Of a stretch of DNA of 64,000 nt, positions 23,712-34,787 are shown one piece after another; position 1 is the stretch's first letter, and each line of letters starts with the position of its first letter. Source of the stretch: Conoideocrella luteorostrata. Its lineage: Eukaryota > Ascomycota > Sordariomycetes > Hypocreales > Clavicipitaceae. The stretch spans positions 1-64,000 of the forward strand of contig JASWJB010000073.1 of NCBI GenBank assembly GCA_032433595.1. Reading direction: 5' to 3'. Position numbers and translations under genes: made by a program. The notes below the pieces were generated by a model that saw only the letters and a program-made list of their open reading frames with translations, ran no database searches and was not told the origin of the DNA.

Positions 23712-25019
23712 ATGGTGATACATCGTCGGAGACTCCCGTCAGTATGGCCGATTGTACTCGCGGTGCTAGTCATGCTTACATTGTATTTTCGCCTGTTTGG
23801 TGTTCCAGAGCTTCCTCGCCAAGAATTCCTCTCAGAACAAGAGGCTAACGAGATTCCGCCTGGAGGTTTTAATTGATCTTGAAGACATATTCTTGGGCGA
23901 AATGCTAACATTTCACCATAAATAGGTACATTATCTCGCGGAAATGCCACATCATATGTGACAGCTATCCTCGACCCGCAGAGCAAGCACCTTTCCAAAC
24001 TTTGCTTAAACCCGGATCTTTCCGTTACGTACACCTGAAGCCCTCCGCTCGCTCTTCTCTGAAAACACAGTATTTCTACGCTCTAAACCTCCGCAAGAAC
24101 CTACCAGTCCTTCCCAGACTGCTCGGAAGTGTAGTGGAGGCAATACAGTTTCTTGGGCCGGAGCATTATGCTCTGTCAATTGTCGAGGGAAACTCGCCAG
24201 ACCAGACCGCCGACATGCTGGCCGCATTGCAGCCGTACCTAACCGTGGGCTTAAACTTAGGACACACTTCTTGCTGGACAATGAGATTGACCCTCTCGCC
24301 GATCCGAGATTTGCAAAGCTCGTGGAGTTGAGAAACCTAGCCCTCAAGCCGATGCTCGACGAGCCCGAACTATACTCCGACGCGACTATTATCTTCCTGA
24401 ATGACGTTATTATCAGTCCAGATGATATTTTCGAGCTTTTACACGAGCGAGTTAACCTTGGAGCAGACATGACATGCGCGATGGACTGGACCTACTCGGA
24501 CACAACGACATTTTACGACATCTATCCTTCCCGTGCCACAAACGGGGAATTTTTTATTTTTTTTTGACATATCACCCGATACCAGCTCGTCCAGGGTACT
24601 TAATCTTCTCTGGAACGAGCCAGAATCTAAAGCCCGATTCAACGCCGGAGAGCCTCCGCAGGTCTTTGCCTGCTGGAAGGGGGCCGTTGCTTTTTACGGC
24701 AAAGCCCGTGGTAAGTCGACAGGTTACTTTCCATTCAGCGCGGGGCGATGCTGGAGAGTGTGTCAATGGCGAACCAGAGATCTTTTGCAGGGTCATGTGG
24801 TTCCACGGTCATGGGAAAATCGCCGTCGTGCCGTCCGTCAATTTGGTGTACATGGTTGAAACGGGTAAGAGGGTCAAGGACGAGAAGGGATACACATGTC
24901 AGAAAGCACGGTCGACAACAACAGAAGACTTGATAGAATGGAAGCCGCCGCCCGAAAAAGTGAAGTGTATGCTGACGTTTGATAGACAATTTTGGCATAT
25001 TTGTTTGGGTGGGCAATAA
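23712..25019 (+). pseudogene. GT69 alpha-1,3-mannosyltransferase (CMT1/CAP59-like), frameshifted
   Basis: Begins with a type II membrane anchor (MVIHRRRLPSVWPIVLAVLV) and an apparent intron (about 23,865-23,925, acceptor after a CTAAC site). Family blocks follow in order: VLPRLLGSVVEAIQFLGPE, LSIVEGNSPD, KLVELRNLAL, IIFLNDVIIS, ADMTCAMDWTY, FYDIYPSRATNGE, QVFACWKGAVAF, GECVNGEPEIF and IAVVPSVNLVY. The frame changes three times: near 24,240, in the T-rich run 24,550-24,565, and at a five-T run near 24,690. In the two T-run cases removal of one T would restore the frame, which is what homopolymer sequencing error also looks like; the first is different. The intact enzyme would add mannose to cell-wall or capsule-type glycans in the Golgi. 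Called a pseudogene, with error in the assembly as the alternative. Confidence 0.75.
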
Positions 25020-26820
25020 TCGACGGAATATAGGCTTGCTCGGCTTGAGTTTAGCAGAACTATTACTTATGCGGGAGTTAGGGCGTAAAATGGAAGATAT
25101 CATTAATTACATACTCGCGTAAGTGTTATGTCTTCAACATCCCTAGTGCAGGGTCGCATGGCGTGGTTGGATGTGTTGAGTGATTCACACTCTTTAGGGT
25201 AGCCTCACAGGCATACAAGGTCTTTTGTTTTCTTCATTTTGTAGGACCTAGCTTTTGGCTAGATCATTATCATATTTTTGATCACTATCTTCCATTTCAT
25301 CAAAACAGGATGCCACACCCAATGGCTTGAGATGATGACCGGTATACCCAATTCTCTATCAGTTGACCGCTTCTCTGAGGCGATCCGGACTCAGCTTCCA
25401 TTGTAAGGAATAGATGTACAAGAGCGTTCATAAGGCGTTGACTCCCAAGCGGCCACTGGGAATTGGGCCATAAAGAACCAGCATGCTGTCAGAGTGAAGC
25501 CCCAATGGTTTCCCTGACGGCAAGACAGAAAAAGTCAACCATAGCACACGACGAAAAGATAGAGCCGATCGACATTCGTTGTAGAATCTAAGGGCGGCCT
25601 GTATCTACTGCACTTCCTTTCAGCTTCAACCTCAACATGCTTCACCTGCTACAATGATCCTTAACACTTTTCCTGTGCTTTTTACAGACATGTGGACGCA
25701 AAACGAAAACAAATGATCAGATTCAACAGAAGATATGTTTTCTGTGCACCTCACTGACTTATCAGAACGGGAGGAATTAGCGGTAACTCATGGATGTCTC
25801 TGCTCTCCAATGCTTCAGAACCAGCGGCAGAACACAGAGTGCTTTTGCATTAGATGTCGCGTCCATGACTATTAGCGCAATCCAGTCTTTACGTTTAAAG
25901 TTGGAGGTCGGCCACAAAATGCTACAATTAGATTTAAGTCGACAACAGCATCCAATTACTCGTGATACATGCCAAGCAGCGCAGCACGCCGTAAGAGACT
26001 ACTGCTTCTTGCTGACGGGATAGAAATTCGTGCTAAATGGAATCTCTCACGACCGAAGAAGCTAGTCTGTTTGCTTCGTGCTGTAGAGCCAGTCGCTGCA
26101 AATTGGCTTGGTCGGGAGACCAAAAACCAAGCGATGCCTCCCTGTCCGCATAGGCAATGGCCAGGCGACGAAACAACCTGTCCCAGATGTCGCATCGAGC
26201 GTCCCGCTGGGCCGATGCAGGCGTGGTTCAATGCCGGAAAGTACTCCGCACCGCACCCCGCCTCGAAGACAAGACTTGACAAAGTGTCGGGAATGACGGG
26301 CGGTCTTCATTCGCTACCGACAATGGGTTTGCTGGTAGCATGCGCAGAGAATGAGTGACACAACATATGGAACGGAAAGATATCACGACAAGCGGGGAAG
26401 AGCGGGGGAGGGCCATCGACGGGGACCAGAAACCCTACTTCCCGGGTCAGCTCTGTCGTTGGCAGATTTGGGAGCAGGCTGTGGCTTACTCTGCACCTCG
26501 ATCTCTATCTGGCTTAGGCCGATGCCGCGATGTTATAAGTGTTTGTGGTTTCCAATCTCGTTGGACTGGCTGTGGCCGCCAACGCCACCACGTACTCCAT
26601 AAATGAGGAAACAAGAAAGCCTCAGTCGCTAACGCATGACCTGGGAGCATGTTTGTGATAATAAACCGGACGACTTAGGCCCTGCTGTGGAGTCCCGCTT
26701 GATTTGTTTGCTCCCATACATATACTATTGGTTCGGCCTGTGAAGTGGCTTGATGTCTGGTCCTGAGGAAGAGAGCCGTCGCCGAAATCTCCGGCGAGCC
26801 AGCCTTGTTAATTAACCGTC

Positions 26821-26879
26821 GAGGTCGATACGCCGTTACGCCGTTGAGGTCGATACACCGTTGGGGTCGATACGCCGTA
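26821..26879 (+). repeat. Short tandem repeat, 17-base unit x3
   Basis: Units 26821-26837, 26846-26862 and 26863-26879 share GRGGTCGATACRCCGTW; an 8-base partial copy (ACGCCGTT) separates the first two. Confidence 0.7.
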
Positions 26880-27113
26880 TCGCAAGCCAAGTAAGACTCT
26901 GATGATCAACCCGGCGATCAGAATCACAGACCCGCCGACGCCACCAAACTCAGCCACCGTGATCGACGCACCATCATGATGGTACGCCAGGGCCGGCCCG
27001 TTTGTTGCAGGGCAGCGCCATGACTATGCTCTGTCGTCCGGAGCCATGACTCCTCCCGACAAGATGTTTGTGGGGGTCTCATGGATCGAGCGCTGAGGCC
27101 GGATTTCTCGCAG

Positions 27114-27173
27114 GCTGAAGGGGTGTTAGCTGAAGGGGTGCTGGCTGAAGGGGTGTGTGCCGATGGGATGCCG
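27114..27173 (+). repeat. Short tandem repeat, 15-base unit
   Basis: Units GCTGAAGGGGTGnnn at 27114, 27129 and 27144, with a degenerate fourth at 27159. In frame they encode AEGVL-like pentapeptides inside a 70-codon open frame without other features. Confidence 0.7.
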
Positions 27174-28467
27174 GCTGGATGGTTGCAAGATGGACGTCAT
27201 CCGCCCCGTAACCGGCCAAAAAAGAGCTCGCTGGCTGCTCGTTCAGAGTCGCACAGCATTGTGACAGAGGAGCCAGAGGCTAGTGATGCGTGATGAGAGC
27301 AGGCGGCGCGGTGCGGGCGTCTCGAGTGGTTGTTCAAAGCCAATTATTGTCGTCTCGCGTTGCGGCTGCATCTGCGTCGACAAGTCATACCCAATGCGAC
27401 GGATCAGCCCTCTTGGTTCCCCGTGCATTTCACACCTCGCCTCTACTAAACCACCGCCTAGTTTCGGGGCTAGTACTTCTTATCAAATCCGCTATTGGAA
27501 ATCAGATTCTTGAAATGCAGCGGATAGGGCATCCTACAGATCCGGCCGCACCTTGAAGTAGACGACTCACCCTTTGGTACAACACAGAAACCTAGGCGGC
27601 TAGTAGAGCAACGCCGACGTTTCGTGACAAGGCCATAACAACGACAGCTCTTCCGATTCACGTTCCATATATACCATGTTAAACTCAGTGACTTTACTCC
27701 GTACAGGTAGAGCAGTTCAAGCTCTGATCTACTGTGAGAAGCAGTTGATTTTATACAGCTTCCGGAGCATTTAGATCCCGCGTTGTCCTACATGGCACGA
27801 ACCCACCTTGTACACCGTGAGCTAGTGCCTGCTTGGTCGATCCCCTTGCTTGGCTGCATGTGGTGGCCCCCAGCTAAACCTTCAGCCTTTATCTCGCAGA
27901 TATTTTCATGTTTGCCGTTTCCCGCGGCTGCTCCGACTCCTCTTTCGTCCTGCGGAAACTAGGTTTTATAGCACCAGTGAGAGCCTAACCGCGGGATTAA
28001 CCACAAGCACCCGGCTACTGCTACTGGTTACAGCTAACAACCCTGTAAACTGTGTCTAGGATTATAGTTGTGACCCAAAAAGCACTTGGCTATAAGCGAC
28101 TAGCAGTGCCTACAGAGAGCGTTCTGGCAAGCAATTAGCCCTGCCGGCATAGGCGTGTGCTCCTGCAGTGGTCTTAATCCCCTGTTGACAGACGACGCAT
28201 CTCTCGGCTATGTTGACTTTGATAGGACTGCTATTAGATAATGATATATGCAGCACTTGTTGAATGTATGAGAGATGAACTTGCAGGTATGAGACCGTGA
28301 CGGCATGGATGGTGATATATTGAGATGGCAGATGTAGAAATTGGTCTCCCTATGTACTGTTGAAGGAAGAAGATTATGATACTCCCTATCTAGGAAGGTC
28401 TTGTAGCCTTGAGGAGGGCTTTACGGAGGCAATTCAGGTGTACCTAAATGGGGAGGCTCCCACATTA

Positions 28468-28540
28468 CACTGATACAGTGGTTGGGGCATTGACTCAGTA
28501 GCCACGACACTTGTTCAGTGACAAGAGCACTGATTCGGTG
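28468..28540. repeat. Four phased palindromic 13-mers, exact 20-base period
   Basis: CACTGATACAGTG (28468), CATTGACTCAGTA (28488), CACTTGTTCAGTG (28508) and CACTGATTCGGTG (28528) each have near-palindromic arms CACTG/CAGTG. The 7-base spacers differ completely (gttgggg, gccacga, acaagag). The array lies about 590 bases upstream of the start at 29,128. Confidence 0.7.
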
Positions 28541-29127
28541 ATCTCAATATATACCTCCATCCGCGCGTGGAAGCACAGGCAAACTGTGTACTGGCCTATA
28601 TGTACTGATTATGTACTGCATCATTCGTGGCCGTCGCTTCGACACTCGCGTTCATCAGCACACAGGTGCATGAGGCTGGGGCGTGCCATCGACCACACCC
28701 CGTCCGTATATGCCTGTGCAAGTGTTCAACTCATCAAAAGGATCCTTTTTATTGTTTTTAAGCAAGAAACTTGATAGCTCGAGACGAATTAGAGCCGGTT
28801 TCCGACTAGAAATAGCCATGACGTGGGCAAAGCATATCTGGAGAGCGACGAATTTGGTGAAGAACTGCATCGACCACATTGTACAACCAGGAAACACGTC
28901 GTGTACTCAACAAACAATATCCTACATTCCCGCAGAACTGATTGATCACCTGACATATTTCTCTACCTCCAATCGCCTATAATATGATTAGGGCATATTC
29001 AGTCTTTTCCCTGATTTTTCACTGTGGGCTATGTGAATGTCCAGCCTGGGGCTACTGAAGGTGGACACCCCCAGCCTATATTTTCACTGAGCTCTATCAT
29101 CCATTCAACTATTACTAGATTAAAGCT

Positions 29128-30441
29128 ATGGAGGTATCTGAGGAGCCTAGATTCGACTACACTTGGGCTATGGCAGATATGATGCTATATCCATCAAATG
29201 TCATGCCTGACGTGGAGTTCGATACATCCCAAGACAGCATAGGCACCGAATTCGAATACGTTTTCACCCAGCCAGACTGGCAGGATTACAGCGCAGTTTA
29301 CCCTGAGGCTGGGAACGGAACGTTTGCGGTTGATACCTCATTTGTTGCAACAGATGTCGTCGGTAAGAGCTCCGTACTTAAGCTCGAAAGTCCGTTCATG
29401 ACTAACATAAGCCCCAGAAAGCTCTGGGGAGGAACTCTGTGCGCTCGGAAGCGATTCGGATTTCTTTCAGGTCTCGACAGAGTTTGCAATGGATGGTCTC
29501 ATCCCATCATCTTGCGTGGAATTTGGTCCATTGGACTATTTCATCAAGTACGCACTTCACAAGCAAATGAGCATGTCTTTACTATGTGTGTTAGGTAGGC
29601 TAACTCAACGTCCAGCACGTCGATGCAGCCAGCCGCCCTCAGCTCACCGGCGCACCTCGGCCTCGTCTCGGCCACCGATGCAGTCCAGTTTTCACCGGCA
29701 CAAGCACATCCGGGTCCTGCTCCGGTTGCGTACATGCACCCTTACTTGAGTGCCTATAGTGCTGACCTGGGGAAGACTTATCCGACTGAAGATGCTGTGC
29801 AGTGCGTCACCGAATTGCACGACTCTAACAACCTTACTTTCGCAGAAACTCTAGCATCTGGAGATGGCACAGGTTTATCTCATGAAACTGTAACAGACCG
29901 CGACGAGAGCAACCATGTTGATGATGTCTCTCTCCCAAGTGACCGATCGATGCGGCCGTCCGCAGCGAATCGGAGCCAGGAGGGGGCTGAGACAAACAGC
30001 CCGTCCGAGGATGCCGTTCAAACAGAGACCAACGGACAACCTCGTCGTGCACTTCCCCGGCGTATTTACAACTTGCGTAAACTTCCAACCCGGTCAAACA
30101 GCAAAGACAAGCCCAGGAAGAAGCCACGCAGAATCGGGTTGACCAAGGTGGCAGATCGTTCAGACACTAGTCTGGAGACGATAATAGTTGCCGGCCCCAA
30201 CGAGGATGAAGTCGCCACCGAACCTTCTTTGCTCTCCTTAGATGGTTGGTCGAGTCTAATGATTGACGTCTCGAAACACGTTCCGCGTGCATGGGCCAGG
30301 TCAGGTCATGATCCGCTGTCTAGGCTGCTGCGTAACATAGAAGGTCTAGTCAGGGATTCAAAAAAGAGGACCTCGAAGTTAGGATCTCATCCTCTCGGTA
30401 AATCCTATGTCGCTCGCAGAGGGAAGAAACTTCGGAAGTGA
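29128..30441 (+). CDS. Hypothetical protein with basic nuclear-localisation-like segment, 3 exons
   Basis: Exons are 29128-29362, 29418-29547 and 29616-30441; introns of 55 and 68 nt have GTAAGA/GTACGC donors, TGACTAAC/GGCTAAC branch sites and CAG acceptors. The phases give one frame of 396 residues. The N-terminal half is acidic and aromatic-rich (activation-domain-like composition). The middle is low in structure, and around residues 270-310 is a very basic segment (RRALPRRIYNLRKLPTR followed by KDKPRKKPRRIG) that looks like a nuclear localisation signal or AT-hook-like DNA contact. The C-terminus ends basic (GKKLRK). No family recognised. Composition suggests a nuclear regulator; a fungal development or stress regulator is a guess only. 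Intact, unlike most neighbours. Confidence 0.72.
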
Positions 30442-32283
30442 ACTTTAACTTCTATTGCCAAGGCATAGTAAAAACCAAGAAAGATGGGAGGAAGGATGAT
30501 TGGCAGGCTAGGCCATTATTCTGCTTATGAGATACGCGCCACACTCACTCGGACCGGTCCTGAAGACATCATGTTAGCGCCACCCGCGACAATGCCAGGA
30601 CCTGTGTGTTTACTTTCTTTGACGATCTAATTATTATTATTTTGGTTTTGGGGGGTGGGGTTCTTTTTAATTTTTCCGTCTCTCCTAGACTCACCTTACT
30701 GCGTATCATCAATACGAAATAGATACCGGCTATACCCTGCCGGAGAACATTAACCAACGATAAAATATAAAGGTTTAAATATGACTTTATTTACGTCTTC
30801 CACCAGACGGAGCTGCTTGGGGTGATTATGGTCAGGTATGGCGCGGCATGCCATGCACATGATCGTTTATCTGCGCTCGAAACCGTGTCAACATAAGGTA
30901 TAGGTTATGCCGGTCAACTTGGTGGATGTTGAACGGGAATTCATGTTTGACATAGGGCACCATTCCCCCCATCACAAAGGTCAGTTAACAATTTAAATAT
31001 CACTTGCCACAAACGGGGGGCTATGTGCGTGTGCCACTATACACGGCTTTGCCGAGGCGTCTGCTCCGTAACTGTCCTGCAACTACCCGCCGCGAAATCG
31101 GACGGCTTATACAACTTCGTGGCATCCGGGGTATGCGGCCTGAGCTTAGCAGCGACAGGCTTTATCACGTAGACGAGAAAGGACAAGTTGGTCTCATTAC
31201 GACTATGGGTTTTTTTTTTTTTTTTTTTTTCGTTTGGCTGAAAGCTGCACATGAACCCGGAGCTCGGGTTGAGCAAAGAATATTTGAGTTAGCATAAAGC
31301 TGCCATCTATTATTCCGTGGAGCTGGTGCCAAGTTGAAGTGGTCCGCTAATCAGTGTCGGCAACCATGCAAACGGTGTTGCTATGCGCCCAGCTGCGTGG
31401 TCGCTCTAGGTGTGATTGAGACAGTAGCGTCGAACTTTGCTGGGTAGGTTGCGGATAACCACATAAACGGCTTTGCAGCACGCTAACTACCTAATTGCTC
31501 CAGCTGCTAGTGCCTTTTGCGGACTAGTAGCCTGGTGTGGACAGCGGGTTGGGGGTACCACCAGTCTAGCGCGACAGGCTGCTGGTACCCTAAAATAAGG
31601 GTCCCAGTACGGAGTACGGAGTAGCCTAGTGAGCCGTGCTGGTATCTAAAATACTACTAGCAACGGTCCTGTATCCGCCAAGCTGTGGCACTTTCTTCGA
31701 AGATCGGATGAACGCCCTTATCCTAAAGCACAAGCAGCTTGTCGCCTGCCGTATCTGCATCCTTTGGATTATTTTACAGCTTACTCTTGGTCGTATAAGC
31801 ACTGAGCCTACACCGCTTACCTATCTTATCCAATATGTTTACCCACTCTGTTCTCGTAAGCAGGTGCTTTCCACCACCTACCAAAATAAGTGAGCATTTG
31901 CTCACTACATAAACTGGCCACTGCGCGGTAGCCTTGGTCTTAAAAAAATTTATTACAGGTAAAAATGATCGCCGCATAAAAATTATAAGAAATCAATTGT
32001 TGAACTTAAATAAACTGTAAGGCCATACTCCCCCGTATATCTACAGCATTGCCGTGATCAAATGACGCAAGGGCCAATTCCTTATGTCTCAGTGTGTGTG
32101 CGAGAGCCGGCATACAACGTCTTGGAACTAAAATATAAAAATACACGCCTCCTTTAGAAAAATTAGGCGAGGTTTCTTAGAGTCATTAATTTTAATTGTC
32201 ATCTCTGTTTCCAGATGCAGGAATATTTACAACCGGATAGTGCTCAGAGTCTCCTTCGCTTCTGGGCACGAGCACTGTAGTCG
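30442..32283. other. Intergenic, no supported gene
   Basis: Contains a 21-base T homopolymer (31,210-31,230), a tandem TACGGAGTACGGAGTA at 31,608-31,623 and a small hairpin (ACCCT..AGGGT) just before it. Frames such as 31,636-31,893 (+) show no motif. Confidence 0.45.
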
Positions 32284-33510
32284 AATCAATGGGCTGCTCC
32301 TCACTACCCACTGTCGAACAAATCAATGGGCTGCTCTTGGCAAGTATATGTTGTTGAGATCACAGACGGAGTAGTTCCCAACAATTTTGTGTTATTTTTG
32401 GTTGGTTCAAAGCTCTCATTTTCAGGCCCAGGCCTGAAGTTCGCCATCTTTATAGACGAAACGTTGGACGTGAAGTGTTGAGAAGCGAAGGGTCCGTGAG
32501 TATATTAGTCGCTACGGCCTTCTGGCCTAGATCGGTCAAAAATGGTCGAGTAGGTCCCCTTGATGAGAATGTCCATTGCTACCCATATATTCGAATATTT
32601 CTTGGCCGAAGCCAGACTTGCTGGCGACGTGGGTGACGGCAAATCCTGAGATAGAACCACGTCGAAATTGTCGCCTCCGAGGTCAAGGATGAATCAATAA
32701 TCAACATTGAAGAAGCGCAGACCCTGCATGTTTGAGATAGAGCCGTTATGTGTGAATGAAAGAGTTCCCTTACGTATACCGACCTCGAGGTTCGACGTCT
32801 TGTTCTGACGCTCTTTCTGCATCATCCATGTCACGGCTCCCAGTACGTAGATATGAGCGACTCGCCCCATCAGAGGCTGGCCCGCGATTTTATATTGCGG
32901 CTAAGAAATCCAGTGCCCAGGAAGTGATTAATATCTTCGAAGACGGCAGTATCAGGGATGTAATTGTATGTTTGGGTGAGATTGAACAGAACCACGCCGG
33001 TTGGATTAACTATGCGGCAGATAATGAAGAATAACAGTACGATTCCCCATTCAGCAAAAGCGATTTGGTTTCCAGACCGATTCATTGCCGCAAAGTCTGC
33101 TGCCACCGACATGATGGAGCAGTTTTGAACGACATGATGGAGCAGTTTTGAAGAACATTGTTGTAGTACGTGAGCGACGACAAGACGACTCAATCGCCGT
33201 TAGCCTTATTTTTTTGCCATGTACCATGTAGCAGTCGATATGTACGTGAGAGCTGTCTGATTGGTAAAGAATTGGCAGTTTATCGGTAGGTTAGCAGACT
33301 GACAAGTAGGCCGAACCTTGGCAGCCAGAAACGACGGCCACTTATCCAGCCAGTTACCGCTCGAAAGGGTGGTGTTAGGATTAGAAGAGGTGTGGACAAT
33401 GAGATCATATCCACTGGAGGCAAAATGAAGGAAGGTAAACAAGGCCAGGAATACCATGCCACCGATGACGGCAACCGGCGTGAACCACCGAAATGGATAT
33501 GGTCGTGAGC
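32284..33510 (-). pseudogene. Fungal multi-pass membrane protein of unknown function, broken
   Basis: The N-terminal block RPYPFRWFTPVAVIGGMVF (about 33,505) and the blocks FASSGYDLIVHT and CQSANLPINCQFFT are typical of a large uncharacterised fungal membrane family. Later blocks follow in order: QNCSIMSVAADFAAMNRSG, FAEWG, TGVVLFNLTQTYNYIP and FLGTGFLSRN, then GLRFFNVDY, IWVAMDILIK and TPSVISTTYTCQ near 32,355. Lesions are a 23-base tandem duplication at 33,107-33,152 that shifts the frame, a frameshift after the RASL block near 32,868, and stops near 32,690 and 32,290. The last membrane segments are missing. Function of the family is not known. Confidence 0.68.
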
Positions 33511-34787
33511 TAGATCAACTCTGGAAGGTGCTGATAGACGCCATCACAGAGTGGCAGTTTAATTGTTTCGACCACCTTGTCCACCTTTCACTCGCCATTT
33601 CCCAAGTTAAAAGTCCACTGTATCTTGGAGAGCCCCAGCAGATCCAAACTCAGGCGAGATAATTACCCAGAAAGATCGGCCATGGTTTATCTTACAGTGG
33701 ACAGAAATGTATTACGAACCTCCTGAGGAAATGTTGCTGAAAATATCCCCTGATTTCAAGCCGGCAAGAGCCGCTGCACCCCAAGAATACCTAGGATGGC
33801 ATGAGATGGAGTCTAGGCTCGCAAATAGCGGGATACTCGCCTAAGGCTATGCATCGATGTACCTCGACGTTGCCCTACGAATTGAGCCCAAATCCCGGAC
33901 AGATTGAACGAACTAAGCAGGAGAACTATCTTTCAATTGTCCATATATTTTTATGCCAAGGCGGTGACAATAAGGGTGAAAATTTATGGCCCGAGTGTCT
34001 ATTCAATGTGTCAACATGATGTGGAGAGCTGGCCACGCCTGAGCGTTACTCCGCGCGTTAGAAATACAACCGAACGTTGGACTTGTGGTGCACTTGGAAA
34101 CATCGACTACTCGAACCTGCTGAGGATCAATCGCTCGAGTCTGTTGTGCACAGAGAGCTGCGAATTTCGTTAGAAGCGACGAAAACATGTCGAAAAGGCT
34201 GGCTCTGGTGCTTAAGCCCGCCTCCCTTTCTTCTTGTTTGCCGGGCTCCGTTAAGCCTTTAATTGCCTTTTCATGAACGCCAGAGCTACAAATTGCTATA
34301 CTTCTGATTGGCCTATCCGGCAGCCGCAGGCGGCTTTGAGAGGTCTCCAGGTCGGTCGGAAATCGAGATCAGAAGTGAAGGACAAAAATGACAAAATTTC
34401 CCTATTGTGTGCACGTTTAAAATAACTCATAGGGTAGCCTTTTTATTTTCTGTTTCCGAATGATGGCAATTTGTTTATTCATCTTTGCTCCTGTATTTAT
34501 AGAAGAAACGTAGAACACAGCTTAGAAGGACTATGCTTGCAATAAATTCTTGCTTTATCAATTAAAGTTTGCAATTGAGTGCTAGGAACCCAAGTGTGGC
34601 TTTACAGTCACCAAAGAGACGTAAACACAGTAGAATCGAACTTACTAGTTACACAAACTGCGGCATGGAATATACTGGGTCACATAAAAAGAACATGCTC
34701 TACTTGCGTAGCAACCCGTGTGACTGACTGTCTCCTACTACACCCAAATGGCCTCTAAAAACAAGTAACGTCGTAGTCATGAATACA
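33511..34787. other. Intergenic, no supported gene
   Basis: No coding frame with a recognisable domain or coherent splicing. AT-rich patches around 34,430-34,570. Confidence 0.4.

Larger units (their letters stand above)
25020..29127. other. Four-kilobase gene-poor stretch with short repeats
   Basis: No gene is supported. GC content is higher between about 25,950 and 27,600 with several overlapping open frames but no motif. It holds three short tandem structures listed separately (26,821; 27,114; 28,468). TACTCCGTA occurs at 27,695-27,703. Confidence 0.45.

Noticed and set aside
28468..28540. CRISPR-like array of short palindromic repeats with differing spacers
   Set aside because: Eukaryotic sequence, 13-base repeats and 7-base spacers are far too short, and no Cas genes exist.
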